A stretch of DNA of 62,723 bases from Gloeomargarita sp. SKYB120 (GTDB lineage Bacteria > Cyanobacteriota > Cyanobacteriia > Gloeomargaritales > Gloeomargaritaceae), in assembly GCA_025062155.1 (NCBI GenBank), contig JANXAM010000009.1, forward strand, positions 12,091 through 74,813, read 5' to 3'. Made by a program: the position numbers and the translations under genes. A model generated the notes under the pieces. It was given only the letters and a program-made list of their open reading frames with translations. It did not search any database and had not been told where the DNA came from. This document shows, in pieces, positions 54,629 through 62,723 of this stretch (within the stretch, counting starts at the first letter, position 1; each line of letters begins with the position of its first letter).

Positions 54629-56291
54629 GCGGGGCAATTTCCTCGTAAATGACGCAGCGAATGTAGTTAATCGCCAAATCCCCCAATCCCACGTCGGGGC
54701 GCGAACCATCCGCCAAACGAATCCGCTCAAAGCGAATCCCCCGGCCCAACTCCAGGTGAAACCAGCCCAAGCCCAGGAAAAACCGCTGCAACTGCAACCA
54801 GGGCCGGTCTTGCAGATGGTCGGTGTTGGATTCCAAGGGCAACCAGCCCCGCCCGGGCCAATACACCTCCAGCCACACGTGGTTGAACTGGGGCAGCAAG
54901 GGAACGTGTTTTAACTCCGGCGTTCGGGGGCATTTGTAGCGTCCCGCCGTCCGGCAGGCAATGCCATTGAGCCGTAGCAGCGCCAGCAACAACCCCACGT
55001 ATTCCCCACAGGAACCCGTGCCCCGTTGCAGGACAATGTGCGGCGGGTCAATGGTGCCTTTCATCTGGTAGCGCAGCCGGTCATAGACATAGTTGCGAAT
55101 CGCCCGCAGCTTTTCGGGAAACGTTTGCGCACCCGCCACCGCCTCCTTGGCCGCCTGTTGGATGATGGGCTGGTCCATGCTCAGGTCGTCGTCGTCCACC
55201 AGGTAGCGCTGTTGCATCTCTGGCTCCAGGGGCGGGACCGACTCGCTGGCACCGGGGGGAATGTGGTACTTGATGCTAAAGACCTCCAACACCGCTTTCC
55301 AACCGAACACCAGGGCTTGCCGCTCATCCAACCGGTCAAACCGAAACACGGCCACCGGCTGTCCCTCCTCCCATTCCAGTTCAAAGGGCCGCCCTACCGG
55401 TTCAACAGAACGCACCCGCTGGCGGTCGGTCGTTGCGGGCAAGGCAATCCGCCATTCCAACTGTTCCAAGGTCACGGCCTCCACCGGCGACCACTCCTCG
55501 ATGTAGCTCAACTCCAGGACAAAGCCATTGCTCAGGGTGTAGTGCCCGTCGGGGTAGTAATGAAACACCAGGGGATGGATAAACACCCGGTCCCGAAACC
55601 CCAACTGCAACGGCGGGCTGGCATTGGGTTCGTCGCGGATGTAGGGTTCCTCGTCGCTGTAGGCCACGTAATAGCGTCCTTGCCACTGGGTTAGCCCCAC
55701 TGGATGCTCGTAGGGCGTGATCACGGTCAATTCCACCTGACCGGTTTCAGGATGCAGTTGATAAACGCTCTGTTCGGTGTCATCGCAGGCCCACAGGGTC
55801 TCCCCAATAAACGTCAACTGGATCACCCCCACGCCTGGTGCTGGCCAGTCCCGCAGTTTTCCTTGTTCCAAGTCCACAACCCAGAGACACCCCCGCCCGC
55901 GACTGCTCAGGTACAACCGCTTCCCCAGCTTGGCAATGCCTTCGACCCGGTCCGGCAACGTCCACACCAACTGGGGTTCCGCCAGATGCCACAGCGTGTC
56001 GGTGATATGGCACGTGCTGGTGTACACCTGGTCCCCATCCGTAAACCAGAGCGTTTCTCCCTCCAGGTACCAGCCGCCAATGTCCCGCAGGTAGTGGGTT
56101 GTGTCTCGATTCAGAATGCGTAGGTTTTCCGTGTGGGGGTCCATCAGCGCCAGGTAACCCGAGCGGGGGTCGAGCGTTAAGAGCTGGTCGCGCCAAACCG
56201 TCAAGCCTTGTAAACTCCGCAGGACAGGGGGTCGCAGGGTACGAAACAGGGGATTGGCCATGCTCCATGCCAGGTTTTGATAATTTTCCAT
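54609..56291 (-). CDS. Transglutaminase-like protein with a propeller-like N-terminal half
   Basis: A 560-residue protein. Residues 1-300 contain repeated short beta motifs (LYLSSRGRGCLWVVDL, ETLWACDDTEQSVYQL, FVLELSYIEEWSPVEA) suggestive of a beta-propeller. Residues about 380-520 form a transglutaminase core with the triad Cys (VLQRGTGSCGEYVGLLLALLRLNGI), His (FNHVWLEVYWPGRGW) and Asp (ESNTDHL). Such domains act as cysteine proteases or cross-linkers. No signal peptide is apparent. Its 3' end overlaps the pseudo-caspase gene by 20 bases. Function unknown. Confidence 0.8.
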   Translation of the reverse strand: MENYQNLAWSMANPLFRTLRPPVLRSLQGLTVWRDQLLTLDPRSGYLALMDPHTENLRILNRDTTHYLRDIGGWYLEGETLWFTDGDQVYTSTCHITDTLWHLAEPQLVWTLPDRVEGIAKLGKRLYLSSRGRGCLWVVDLEQGKLRDWPAPGVGVIQLTFIGETLWACDDTEQSVYQLHPETGQVELTVITPYEHPVGLTQWQGRYYVAYSDEEPYIRDEPNASPPLQLGFRDRVFIHPLVFHYYPDGHYTLSNGFVLELSYIEEWSPVEAVTLEQLEWRIALPATTDRQRVRSVEPVGRPFELEWEEGQPVAVFRFDRLDERQALVFGWKAVLEVFSIKYHIPPGASESVPPLEPEMQQRYLVDDDDLSMDQPIIQQAAKEAVAGAQTFPEKLRAIRNYVYDRLRYQMKGTIDPPHIVLQRGTGSCGEYVGLLLALLRLNGIACRTAGRYKCPRTPELKHVPLLPQFNHVWLEVYWPGRGWLPLESNTDHLQDRPWLQLQRFFLGLGWFHLELGRGIRFERIRLADGSRPDVGLGDLAINYIRCVIYEEIAPPTPPDK

Positions 56292-56392
56292 TATCCCTCA
56301 GTTCATTAAAAACAAAGGTTCTTCCGTGCCGAGCCACCCCGGTTCCATTACCATAAAAGGAGAAATCATAAAAAAATGTAAACAAAGGGGGG

Positions 56393-58129
56393 ATGGACAT
56401 GGTGACCACCGCCACACCACCAAAGTCAAAACGCTTATCCCTGCAAGTAGAAACCATTGGTGCAGATACCACAGCGATTCGTTCCCTAGACTGGGACCGC
56501 GACCGGTTTGATATTGAATTTGGGTTACAGAACGGCACCACCTACAACTCATTTTTGATCCAAGCGGACAAAACCGCCCTGGTGGACACCTCCCACGCCA
56601 AGTTTCGGGAATTGTACATCCCTCGGTTACAAGAACTGATTGACCTGCAAACTCTGGACTATCTCATCATCAGCCACACGGAACCCGACCACAGTGGCTT
56701 GGTGCGAGACATTCTGGAGTTGGCGCCCCAGGTGACAGTAGTGGGGTCCAAAGTAGCGCTGCAATTTTTGGATGATTTTGTGCATCGGCCCTATCAACGC
56801 TGGCAGGTGAAACAGGGCGACCAGATTGACCTGGGCCGGGGGCATGTATTGGAATTCATCAGCGCTCCCAACCTGCACTGGCCCGATACGATGTTGACCT
56901 GGGACCATGCCACCCGGATTCTGTTCACCTGCGACGTGTTTGGGATGCACTATTGCCGCGAGACCTTGTACGACGAATCCCTGACTGAAATTGAAGATGA
57001 CTTTCGTTACTACTACGACTGTTTGATGGGACCCAACGCGCGGTCGGTGCTGGCGGCCTTGAAACGGTTAGCCCCCCTGGGTCAACCCAGCCTGATTGCC
57101 ACGGGTCACGGCCCCTTGTTGCGCTATCACATTCCCGATTGGATCGACCGCTATCGCCACTGGAGCGAAAACCAGGAAAAAAGTGGCACCACAATTGCCG
57201 TCTTCTACGTGGCGGACTACGGCTACAGCGACCGGCTCTCGCAAGCCATTGCCCACGGGATCACCAAGACCGGCACGGCGGTGGAAATGGTGGATATGAA
57301 AGCAGCGGAATTGCAGGACGTGCGGGAACTGGTAGAGCGCAGCCAGGGCGTGGTGATTGGCATGCCACCAGTCAGTGGCGAGTGGGCGGAGCACCTGCGG
57401 GCGGTGATTGGCACAATCCTGGGTTCGGTTCACGCCAAGCAGAGCTTCGGCCTGTTTGAATCTGGCGGGGGCCAGGACGACAATATACACCTGCTGGCGG
57501 CCAAGCTGCGGGATTTAGGGTTAACCATGGCGTTTCCCCCGCTACGGCTAGACAGCGCCCCTACCCCGGCGACCTACCAGCGGGCGGAAGAAGCGGGTAC
57601 TGACTTGGGGCAATGGGTCAACCGCGACCGCACCATCCAGCAGATGAAATCCCTCGATAACGACCTCGACCGGGCCTTGGGGCGGTTGAGTAGTGGGCTA
57701 TACATCATTACCGCACGCCAGGGTGACCGCAGTGGAGCGATGTTGGCCAGTTGGGTGAGCCAGGCGAGTTTCCAGCCCCTGGGATTGACCATCGCCGTTG
57801 CCAAAGACCGGGCCATCGAAGCCTTGATGCAGGTGGGCGATACCTTTGTCCTAAACGTTTTGGAAGCGGGCAATTACCAGCATCTGATGAAACATTTCTT
57901 GAAGCGATTTGGTCCTGGGGAAGACCGCTTTGCGGGGGTGAAAACCCAACCGGCGAAAAACGGTTCTCCCATTCTCGCCGAAGCGCTGGCCTACCTAGAA
58001 TGCACCGTCGCCAGCCGCATGGAGTGTTCCGACCACTGGATCGTCTATGCCACGGTGCAGGACGGGCGGGTTGCCAAACCGGATGGCTTGACGGCAGTTC
58101 ACCATCGCAAAGTCGGGAATCACTACTAA
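56393..58129 (+). CDS. flv3: Flavodiiron protein, Flv3-like
   Basis: Flavodiiron proteins of oxygenic phototrophs reduce O2 to water downstream of photosystem I. The 578-residue protein has the beta-lactamase-like core with a complete di-iron site: SHTEPDHSG, APNLHWPDTM, CDVFGMHYC and TGHGPLLR. A flavodoxin domain follows (about 265-410), then the cyanobacterial C-terminal NAD(P)H:flavin reductase-like domain (about 430-578). Intact ligands favour Flv3 or Flv4 over Flv1 and Flv2. The Flv1 partner is not in this window. AAAGGGGGG lies before both ATG 56393 and ATG 56399; the second has better spacing. Confidence 0.88.
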   Translation: MDMVTTATPPKSKRLSLQVETIGADTTAIRSLDWDRDRFDIEFGLQNGTTYNSFLIQADKTALVDTSHAKFRELYIPRLQELIDLQTLDYLIISHTEPDHSGLVRDILELAPQVTVVGSKVALQFLDDFVHRPYQRWQVKQGDQIDLGRGHVLEFISAPNLHWPDTMLTWDHATRILFTCDVFGMHYCRETLYDESLTEIEDDFRYYYDCLMGPNARSVLAALKRLAPLGQPSLIATGHGPLLRYHIPDWIDRYRHWSENQEKSGTTIAVFYVADYGYSDRLSQAIAHGITKTGTAVEMVDMKAAELQDVRELVERSQGVVIGMPPVSGEWAEHLRAVIGTILGSVHAKQSFGLFESGGGQDDNIHLLAAKLRDLGLTMAFPPLRLDSAPTPATYQRAEEAGTDLGQWVNRDRTIQQMKSLDNDLDRALGRLSSGLYIITARQGDRSGAMLASWVSQASFQPLGLTIAVAKDRAIEALMQVGDTFVLNVLEAGNYQHLMKHFLKRFGPGEDRFAGVKTQPAKNGSPILAEALAYLECTVASRMECSDHWIVYATVQDGRVAKPDGLTAVHHRKVGNHY

Positions 58130-58190
58130 ATCGCCACCGGCAGGGATATTTGCGGTTTAATCATAGGGTGATCCCGATGGAGAGATGCCC

Positions 58191-58394
58191 ATGAAACCGC
58201 AGTTCCCGAAAGGGTGGCTTTATCCTGGTCTGATGGCCCTGTCCAGTTGGGTGGTGATTGCCCAGCAGTCCAGCCCCGACATTCTGGCTGACATCAGCAA
58301 CGCCTGGAATAACTTCATCGAATCGGGGCAGTGGGTGGCTTTGCTGGTCGGTCTGGTGCTGGGGTACTTGATCCGCATGTTCACCAGTTACTGA
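58191..58394 (+). CDS. 67-residue membrane protein, unrecognised
   Basis: A small protein with two hydrophobic stretches: LYPGLMALSSWVVIAQ (about 11-26, possibly a cleavable or membrane helix) and GQWVALLVGLVLGYLIRMF (about 47-65). A polar segment (SSPDILADISNAWNNFIE) lies between them. GGAG stands eight bases before ATG 58191, which I prefer to ATG 58185. It follows flv3 by 61 bases on the same strand and overlaps the convergent decarboxylase gene by 14 bases. I do not recognise the family; topology suggests a thylakoid or plasma-membrane accessory subunit. Confidence 0.7.
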   Translation: MKPQFPKGWLYPGLMALSSWVVIAQQSSPDILADISNAWNNFIESGQWVALLVGLVLGYLIRMFTSY

Positions 58395-59805
58395 GCACCG
58401 CTATCTGCTGCTCCTGCAGGCCAATGATTTGCCCCCCCAAGCGCTGGATCGTTGTTAGATACTCGCTGACCTCGGCTGTGATTAATTCTCCTGGCAGCAA
58501 CACCGGTATTCCTGGCGGGTAAGGACTAACCACCGCCCCGCTGACGCGACCCACGGCAGCGGACCAGGGAACCAGGGTGTGGGGCGCAAAAAACGCTTCC
58601 CGGAGCGATAAGACTGCTTTGGTTACAGGGGGCAACGGTACAGGCGGCAATGGCTGGGGCTGGGGTGACCTCTGGGCTAGAGCCGAGACCAGGGCTTGGC
58701 AATCCGCATCGCTGTGCCAGGGCGTCAGGATAAACGTCACATCGCTGTAATCGGGACATTCGGCGGTGATGCGGTGCTGCGTATGTAACCACTCATCCAG
58801 AGCAAACCCCGTCAGACCCAGGCGCTGGGTTTGAATCACCAAACGGGTCGGGTCTTGGGCAGCAAATCCAGGAATAGCAGTATCAATTCTCAGGACTTGA
58901 TAACCTGGCAATTGCTGAATCTGGTCTATTAGCCAACCCACGCGGTTCAATAGGGCCTCAAACAGTGGCTCCCCTTGGGCCGCCATTTGTTCAGCGCTGG
59001 CCGCTAAAGACGCCAAAAGCAGGTAGCTGGGGCTAGTGGTCTGGATCAAGTTCAAACACTGCTGGACGCGCTGGGGCGATACCCGTGTCCCCTGGAGATG
59101 CAACAGCGCCGATTGGGTCAACGACGTCAGTACCTTATGGGTGGAATGAATCACTAGGTCTGCGCCGCTGGTCAAAGCCGACGGGGGTAACGCCGGATGG
59201 AACGGGAAATGGGCGCCATGGGCTTCATCAACGATCACCGGAACATGGTGTTGATGAGCAATGGCAACACATTCGGCCACCGGGCCACACACCCCTTTGT
59301 ACGTTGGGGAATGGAGCACCACTGCTGTGATGTTGGCCGTTCCCGATTGCTGGAAGGCCGCTGTCAATTGCGCTGGCGTTATCCCCCCCCACACTTGCTG
59401 TTGCGCATCCCAGGCGGGTGTGAGAAAGATGGGTTCAGCGCCTGTGAGCATCAGGCCATGAATGACTGATTGATGGGCATTCCGGGGTAGGATGACTTGT
59501 CCCCCTGGGCGATGTACAGCCAGGAGAGCCGCTAACACCCCCGCCGTGGCCCCGTTCACCAAAAACCACGTGTGTTGCGCTCCAAAGATTTCAGCGACGC
59601 GCGCTTGAGCGTCCCGGAGCAATCCGTCCGGTTGCGCCAGGTTATCCAAACCAGGAATTTCACTCAAATCCGCTTGAAAGACCGCCTCTCCCCACCACTG
59701 GCGTAAACCGTCTGGCGCACCCTTGCCCCGTTGATGCCCTGGCGTATGAAAACCCCTGTATCCTCGGGCCAGGTGTTGCAGTTGTTGCACCAGTCTGGGA
59801 ACCAT
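58381..59805 (-). CDS. PLP-dependent Orn/Lys/Arg decarboxylase family protein
   Basis: A 474-residue fold-type I enzyme of the short, wing-less decarboxylase group. FHTPGHQRGKGAPD, FLVNGATAGVLAALLA, VVLHSPTYKGVCGPVAEC, VIVDEAHGAHFPFHP and LVIHSTHKVLTSLTQSALLHLQG (PLP lysine) are present. The substrate could be arginine, lysine or ornithine; polyamine synthesis is the usual role. The real start is ATG 59805: the frame stays open for 42 codons upstream, but those codons are MITE sequence (59820-59922). The MITE thus lies directly in its promoter/leader region. Confidence 0.88.
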   Translation of the reverse strand: MVPRLVQQLQHLARGYRGFHTPGHQRGKGAPDGLRQWWGEAVFQADLSEIPGLDNLAQPDGLLRDAQARVAEIFGAQHTWFLVNGATAGVLAALLAVHRPGGQVILPRNAHQSVIHGLMLTGAEPIFLTPAWDAQQQVWGGITPAQLTAAFQQSGTANITAVVLHSPTYKGVCGPVAECVAIAHQHHVPVIVDEAHGAHFPFHPALPPSALTSGADLVIHSTHKVLTSLTQSALLHLQGTRVSPQRVQQCLNLIQTTSPSYLLLASLAASAEQMAAQGEPLFEALLNRVGWLIDQIQQLPGYQVLRIDTAIPGFAAQDPTRLVIQTQRLGLTGFALDEWLHTQHRITAECPDYSDVTFILTPWHSDADCQALVSALAQRSPQPQPLPPVPLPPVTKAVLSLREAFFAPHTLVPWSAAVGRVSGAVVSPYPPGIPVLLPGELITAEVSEYLTTIQRLGGQIIGLQEQQIAVLSNW

Positions 59806-59819
59806 TGCTGCCAACCTGC

Positions 59820-59922
59820 TATAGCTAAGCTGCTTTAGTTTGTCAGAAAGAGGAGAGGAAACCCAAAGGCGGGGCCGTGCTCCGGGACTCAAGGGCTGAC
59901 AACCATAGATGGCTTGGCTATA
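59820..59922. mobile_element. MITE (103 bp) between divergent genes
   Basis: Starts TATAGCTAAGCTGCTTTAG and ends ATGGCTTGGCTATA. The two termini are imperfect inverted repeats of about 25 bases that include GTTTGTC and GGTTGTC. The interior (CAAAGGCGGGGCCGTGCTC) aligns with copies at 24073-24177 and 17763-17823. It fills most of the 151-base space between the decarboxylase and hydrolase starts and creates false N-terminal extensions in both frames. Confidence 0.8.
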
Positions 59923-59956
59923 TCTTGACAAGGGGTGTTATCGTGATTCTCCCTCC

Positions 59957-61501
59957 ATGATGCGACGGTGGGGTTGGTCGGTGCTAGGAGCCATGCTTTT
60001 GACGCTGGGCGGGGGACGAGTCCAGGCTGCCGAAACTTTACTGCTCAGCTATGGCCCTTTAGAATTTGCCGTCACGGTGGCCAACCTGGAAACTTACATC
60101 CAAACCGGACAGGTGCCCAGCCGTTTTCAGCCGCTGGTGGTCCAGTTACCCGCTGCGGAGTTAGCCCGTTTCACTGCCACCCTGCAACAACCGATTGCTG
60201 TCGCCCCAGAAGCTGTGGAGCGGGTCTTTGGCACCTCCACCGGGCGGGTGTTATTGAACCGTCTCGGTTTAGTTGTACAAACAGAACGGGGTGAAAGCCG
60301 ATGCCCTGAAAACCGCTACGCTGCGGGCGGCTCAACAACCCGGCGGTGTAACTTTTTTGCGGATATTGCGGGAATTTCCAGGCACGACTATCCGGCTGAA
60401 TCTGGTGCGCGGTTTAGCTGTTATCACCGAAGTCAATCGCTACATCACCCAAGTCAACCATGCCCTGGCCGTCTTGAACCAGGAATTTCTCCAGCAGGCT
60501 CGTCGCCAGTCCCTACCCCCCAATCTTCCCGATTTAACCCAGCGCGGTCCTGTCACTTGGCAGGTCAAAGACCTGACTCTAACCGACACCCGTCGCCAGC
60601 GCAACCCAACCCGCCCACCGTTGTCATTTCCCACGGCCTGGGGGACAGTCGCCAGAGTTTTGCCTATCTCGCTGAACATCTGGCATCTTATGGGTTGGCC
60701 GTCGTTTTACCCGAACACCCTGGCAGTGATGCTCGCCGCCTGCAACAGGTGTTAGACGGTCAAGCGAACGAATACATCATTCCCCAGGAGTTGGTGGACC
60801 GGCCCCAAGACATCCGCTTTGTGCTGGACGCCCTTGCCGACCAACCCATTAACCGAGAGCGAGTCCTGGTGGTCGGACATTCCTACGGGGGCTACACAGC
60901 GCTGGCCGTGGGGGGTGCCCGGTTGAATCTAGCCCATTTATCCCAAGTGTGCGCCCAGGTAGAGCAGGGAGTGGCCCTGAATCTGTCGCTGTTACTGCAA
61001 TGCCCAGGCCGGCGCTTGTCCAATCCTCCGGTGCAGTTTCGCGATGAACGGGTGGTGGGTGTCGTGGCAATTAACCCGGTCGGCAGCGACCTATTCGGTC
61101 CTACTGGTTTGGCCCAGGTGAAAGTCCCTACCCTCATCGTAGCTGCCACTCAAGACGTCGCTGCGCCAGCCTTGGATGAACAAATTTTGCCGTTGACCTG
61201 GCTCGGCAGCCCCCAGCGATATTTAGCCCTCATTGAAGGCGCCAGCCATTTTTCCGTGCTGGGACAGAATACAACCGGCATTCCCTTACCGATTGACGTG
61301 GTTGGTCCAGCGCCGGAAGTTGCCCAGTTGTATATCAACGTTCTGACGTTGGCCTTTGCCCAGGTACATCTAGCCCAACGGAGCGAATTTGCCCCTTTTC
61401 TCACCGCCGCCTATGCCCGGCGATTGACGCGCAATCCCTTGCCCTTGCAGTTGGTGAGTAACCCGCCGGTCACACCTTTACAACAGGCCCTCGCCCCCTG
61501 A
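59957..61501 (+). pseudogene. Alpha/beta hydrolase with DUF1400, two compensating frameshifts
   Basis: From ATG 59957 there is a signal peptide (VLGAMLLTLGGGRVQA) and a DUF1400 domain (LLLSYGPLEFAVTVANLETYIQTG). Near 60284 the frame shifts: family-like sequence continues in another frame as VKADALKTATLRAAQQPGGV and LVRGLAVITEVNRYITQVN up to about 60600. Then the first frame resumes with PPTVVISHGLGDSRQSFAYL, VVGHSYGGYTALAVGG (nucleophile Ser) and EGASHFSVLG (catalytic His). One open frame spans everything, but about 105 residues in its middle are out of frame. A misfolded product, a decayed gene or two base-call errors are possible. Confidence 0.75.
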
Positions 61502-61537
61502 AGGGTACACTAGCCATAGGTGAAACACAGGTGGTCA

Positions 61538-61876
61538 ATGCAAGCGGAACTGACACCCCAAGACTTTCAGCAACAGGTGCTTACGGAACTGCGCAACATC
61601 AATGGCCGGTTGGACCAGCTTGAGAACCGCATGGACCGGCTCGAAAGCCGTATGGATCAGCTGGAAAGCCGCATGGACCGATTGGAGAGCCGGATGGATA
61701 AGCTCGAGAACCGGATGGATAAGCTGGAAATCGAACTGAGCGCCTACACAAAAGGTTTAGATGGCATGGTGCGCATGGCTACAACGATTGTGATTACTGC
61801 TGGTGCTGCCGTCATCTTTGCTCCTCTGATCAAGGAACTGGCCCCTGCGATTGCCAGCCTACTTAAAAGCGCTTAG
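61538..61876 (+). CDS. Heptad-repeat coiled-coil protein with C-terminal membrane helix
   Basis: A 112-residue protein. After MQAELTPQDFQQQVLTELRN there are about 5.5 near-identical heptads of the form RMD(R/Q/K)LE(S/N) (about residues 26-64), giving a parallel coiled coil. It ends in a hydrophobic segment (MATTIVITAGAAVIFAPLI). Similar short coiled-coil proteins are common in cyanobacteria without known function. ATG 61538 is preferred over GTG 61520. It follows the hydrolase by 36 bases on the same strand. Confidence 0.75.
   Translation: MQAELTPQDFQQQVLTELRNINGRLDQLENRMDRLESRMDQLESRMDRLESRMDKLENRMDKLEIELSAYTKGLDGMVRMATTIVITAGAAVIFAPLIKELAPAIASLLKSA
61613..61729 (+). repeat. 21-bp tandem repeat encoding the heptads
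   Basis: About 5.6 copies of a 21-base unit of the form GACCGGCTCGAAAGCCGTATG with third-position changes. It codes for the RMDxLEx heptads of the coiled-coil protein. Copy number could vary by slippage or recombination. Confidence 0.85.
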
Positions 61877-61926
61877 GTATTGTGGCTGTGATAACCGTTT
61901 GGTGATTCCCAGATGTACGCACCTAC

Positions 61927-62489
61927 TTGGGAATTGAACGCACCCCTAACCCTAACTTTTTCTGGGAGTGCCAAGTTTCATTACCTGCTTTGAGTGACCA
62001 AGAAACGCGTCATGTCAACCATCTCAGCGAGCGTTACCTGCATTACTTGGAAGAAGGAGAGGTCAGCGAGGGAACGTTGAACATTATTTTGCTTGCTCCT
62101 CTGCTAGATGGTTTAGGATTGTGCGATCCGCCTTATCATGTCCGCGGTGAAACGTGGGTGTCTATTGAAACCACAGTGGATACCGATGAGAGGAGAGTGC
62201 CCTGGAAGGACGGATTCGTGCCTTGACGGTTCGGGAACAGTTTTGGTTGGTTCTCATCGCAGGCAAGCGGGGTGGCTTTAATGTTCTCCAAGCCCTAGCC
62301 TATAGGTCTGCATCGCCCCAGTTTCCCGTGTTCGGATTAGCAACGAATGGTTTTGATGATGTATTTATCAAACTAGAGGGAAAAAAGTTTGCCCTTTCCC
62401 ATAACTTTACACTGCTGGCGGATGCGGAGCACAATTTACTTAGGGTGGCCCAGATTCTCAAACACCCAGTCGAGCCATCATTCCGCTAG
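61927..62489 (+). pseudogene. HsdR-N-like (type I restriction R subunit N-terminal) protein, frameshifted
   Basis: Two frames form one protein of about 187 residues. The first has VSLPALSDQETRHVNHLSERYLHYLEEG and LNIILLAPLLDGLGLCDPPYHVRGETWVSIE. After DTDERRV the frame shifts at a CCC (about 62203) and continues as LEGRIRALTVREQFWLVLIAGKRGGFNVLQAL, FPVFGLATNGFDDVFIKLEG and LLADAEHNLLRVAQILKH. Stand-alone HsdR-N-like proteins with the E-x-K motif (here altered to AGKRGGF) are common in cyanobacteria. The family glutamate before Lys is replaced by Ala-Gly, and one base is missing. The start (TTG 61927) is uncertain. Confidence 0.65.
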
Positions 62490-62527
62490 CATGTCAATCG
62501 GTCCATTTTTTCTCTCTCGAAACAGCG

Positions 62528-62723
62528 ATGGATGCGACCGCAACCTTCTGGCTCAACGGCGAAAGCTATCCATGCCGACCGCACCTGTCTCTGGCGCAGG
62601 TGTTACAGGAGCGGGGTTGGCAGCAAAAACCAGTGGTGATTGAGTACAACGGTGAAATTCTCCACCGGCCCTTCTGGTCAGAAACCCTGATCCAGCCCGG
62701 CGACCGCATCGAAGTTGTCACCA
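62528..62723 (+). CDS. thiS: Sulfur carrier protein ThiS (3' end outside window)
   Basis: ThiS carries sulfur as a C-terminal thiocarboxylate for the thiazole of thiamine. From ATG 62528 the frame reads MDATATFWLNGESYPC, SLAQVLQERGWQQKPVVIEYNG, then LHRPFWSETLIQPGDRIEVV, which is the ubiquitin-like ThiS pattern. Only the final residues with the Gly-Gly end are beyond the window. No other thiamine gene is visible inside. Confidence 0.85.
   Translation, partial: MDATATFWLNGESYPCRPHLSLAQVLQERGWQQKPVVIEYNGEILHRPFWSETLIQPGDRIEVVT

Noticed and set aside
59806..59931. 42-codon N-terminal extension of the decarboxylase
   Set aside because: Most of it is MITE sequence and it has no family similarity; ATG 59805 starts the conserved protein.
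59909..59956. N-terminal extension MAWLYLDKG of the hydrolase frame
   Set aside because: Its first codons are the end of the MITE; the signal peptide starts at 59957.
1..62723. tRNA, rRNA, tmRNA, RNase P RNA or CRISPR array
   Set aside because: No TpsiC-like GGTTCRAATCC motif, rRNA core or regularly spaced direct repeats were seen on either strand by reading; a covariance search could still find one.

Overview
This window is chromosomal DNA from a cyanobacterium. The evidence is the chlorophyll pathway genes acsF and chlM, the NDH-1 subunit gene ndhO, the phycobilisome-degradation gene nblA, a Flv3-type flavodiiron protein, an HCF164/TxlA-type thioredoxin, a DHNA-CoA thioesterase and a phytol kinase. 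The conserved arrangement guaB3 - Yfr1 sRNA - trxA also points there. Base composition is G+C-rich by eye. I cannot fix the genus; an early-branching unicellular lineage is only a guess. No tRNA, rRNA, CRISPR array or replication origin was recognised.

Layout. 1-9 kb: the 5' end of pheS, an M50 protease, a small ferredoxin, a beta-lactamase-fold hydrolase, a DUF2752 protein, and secD with no secF beside it. Three damaged genes follow: a TM2-SHOCT gene with an in-frame amber codon, a frameshifted capA, and an AMIN/Amidase_3 gene broken by several lesions and an insertion carrying what looks like a tnpB remnant. 9-23 kb: housekeeping and pigment genes (pentapeptide protein, yraN, rpmG-rpsR, infC, purD, a glycosyltransferase, pspA/vipp1, acsF, txlA, a Ycf29-like regulator, a CHASE2 kinase next to an FHA protein, a thioesterase, chlM, tpiA). 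23-25 kb: a cupin gene, then an accessory patch with a MITE, a near-consensus Fur box and a DsrE/SaoD-like gene followed by its decayed tandem copy. 25-40 kb: mnmA, ribBA, nblA, pdxH, gloB-folB-recJ, hup, trxA-rpmB-ispF, Yfr1, guaB3, an acyl-CoA synthetase and an ABC1 kinase. 40-49.5 kb: a ugd-uxs-galE nucleotide-sugar operon, a large GGDEF/EAL protein, and ndhO-phytol kinase-ABC ATPase. 49.5-51.6 kb: a graveyard with a broken papain-like protease and an IS630 remnant that itself holds a nested MITE. 51.6-62.7 kb: sat, a caspase-fold protein lacking its catalytic dyad, a transglutaminase protein, flv3, a small membrane protein, an Orn/Lys/Arg decarboxylase, a MITE in a divergent promoter region, a doubly frameshifted alpha/beta hydrolase, a heptad-repeat protein, a broken HsdR-N-like gene and the start of thiS.

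How genes work together. AcsF and ChlM act at neighbouring steps of chlorophyll synthesis. ChlM lies beside a thioesterase that probably serves phylloquinone synthesis. Ugd, Uxs and GalE can form a UDP-glucose to UDP-glucuronate to UDP-xylose (and possibly UDP-arabinose) route. The kinase/FHA pair is a natural phospho-threonine writer and reader. The most unusual signals are a family of about 103-bp TA-flanked MITEs (one nested copy whose removal restores the host transposase reading frame, one filling a divergent promoter), the Fur-box/DsrE-like locus with a decayed duplicate, and two small unrecognised single-pass membrane proteins. About eight genes carry frameshifts or stops. Single-base cases (capA, the hydrolase, the HsdR-like gene) could be sequence errors; the amidase, protease, DsrE copy and IS630 are clearly decayed.
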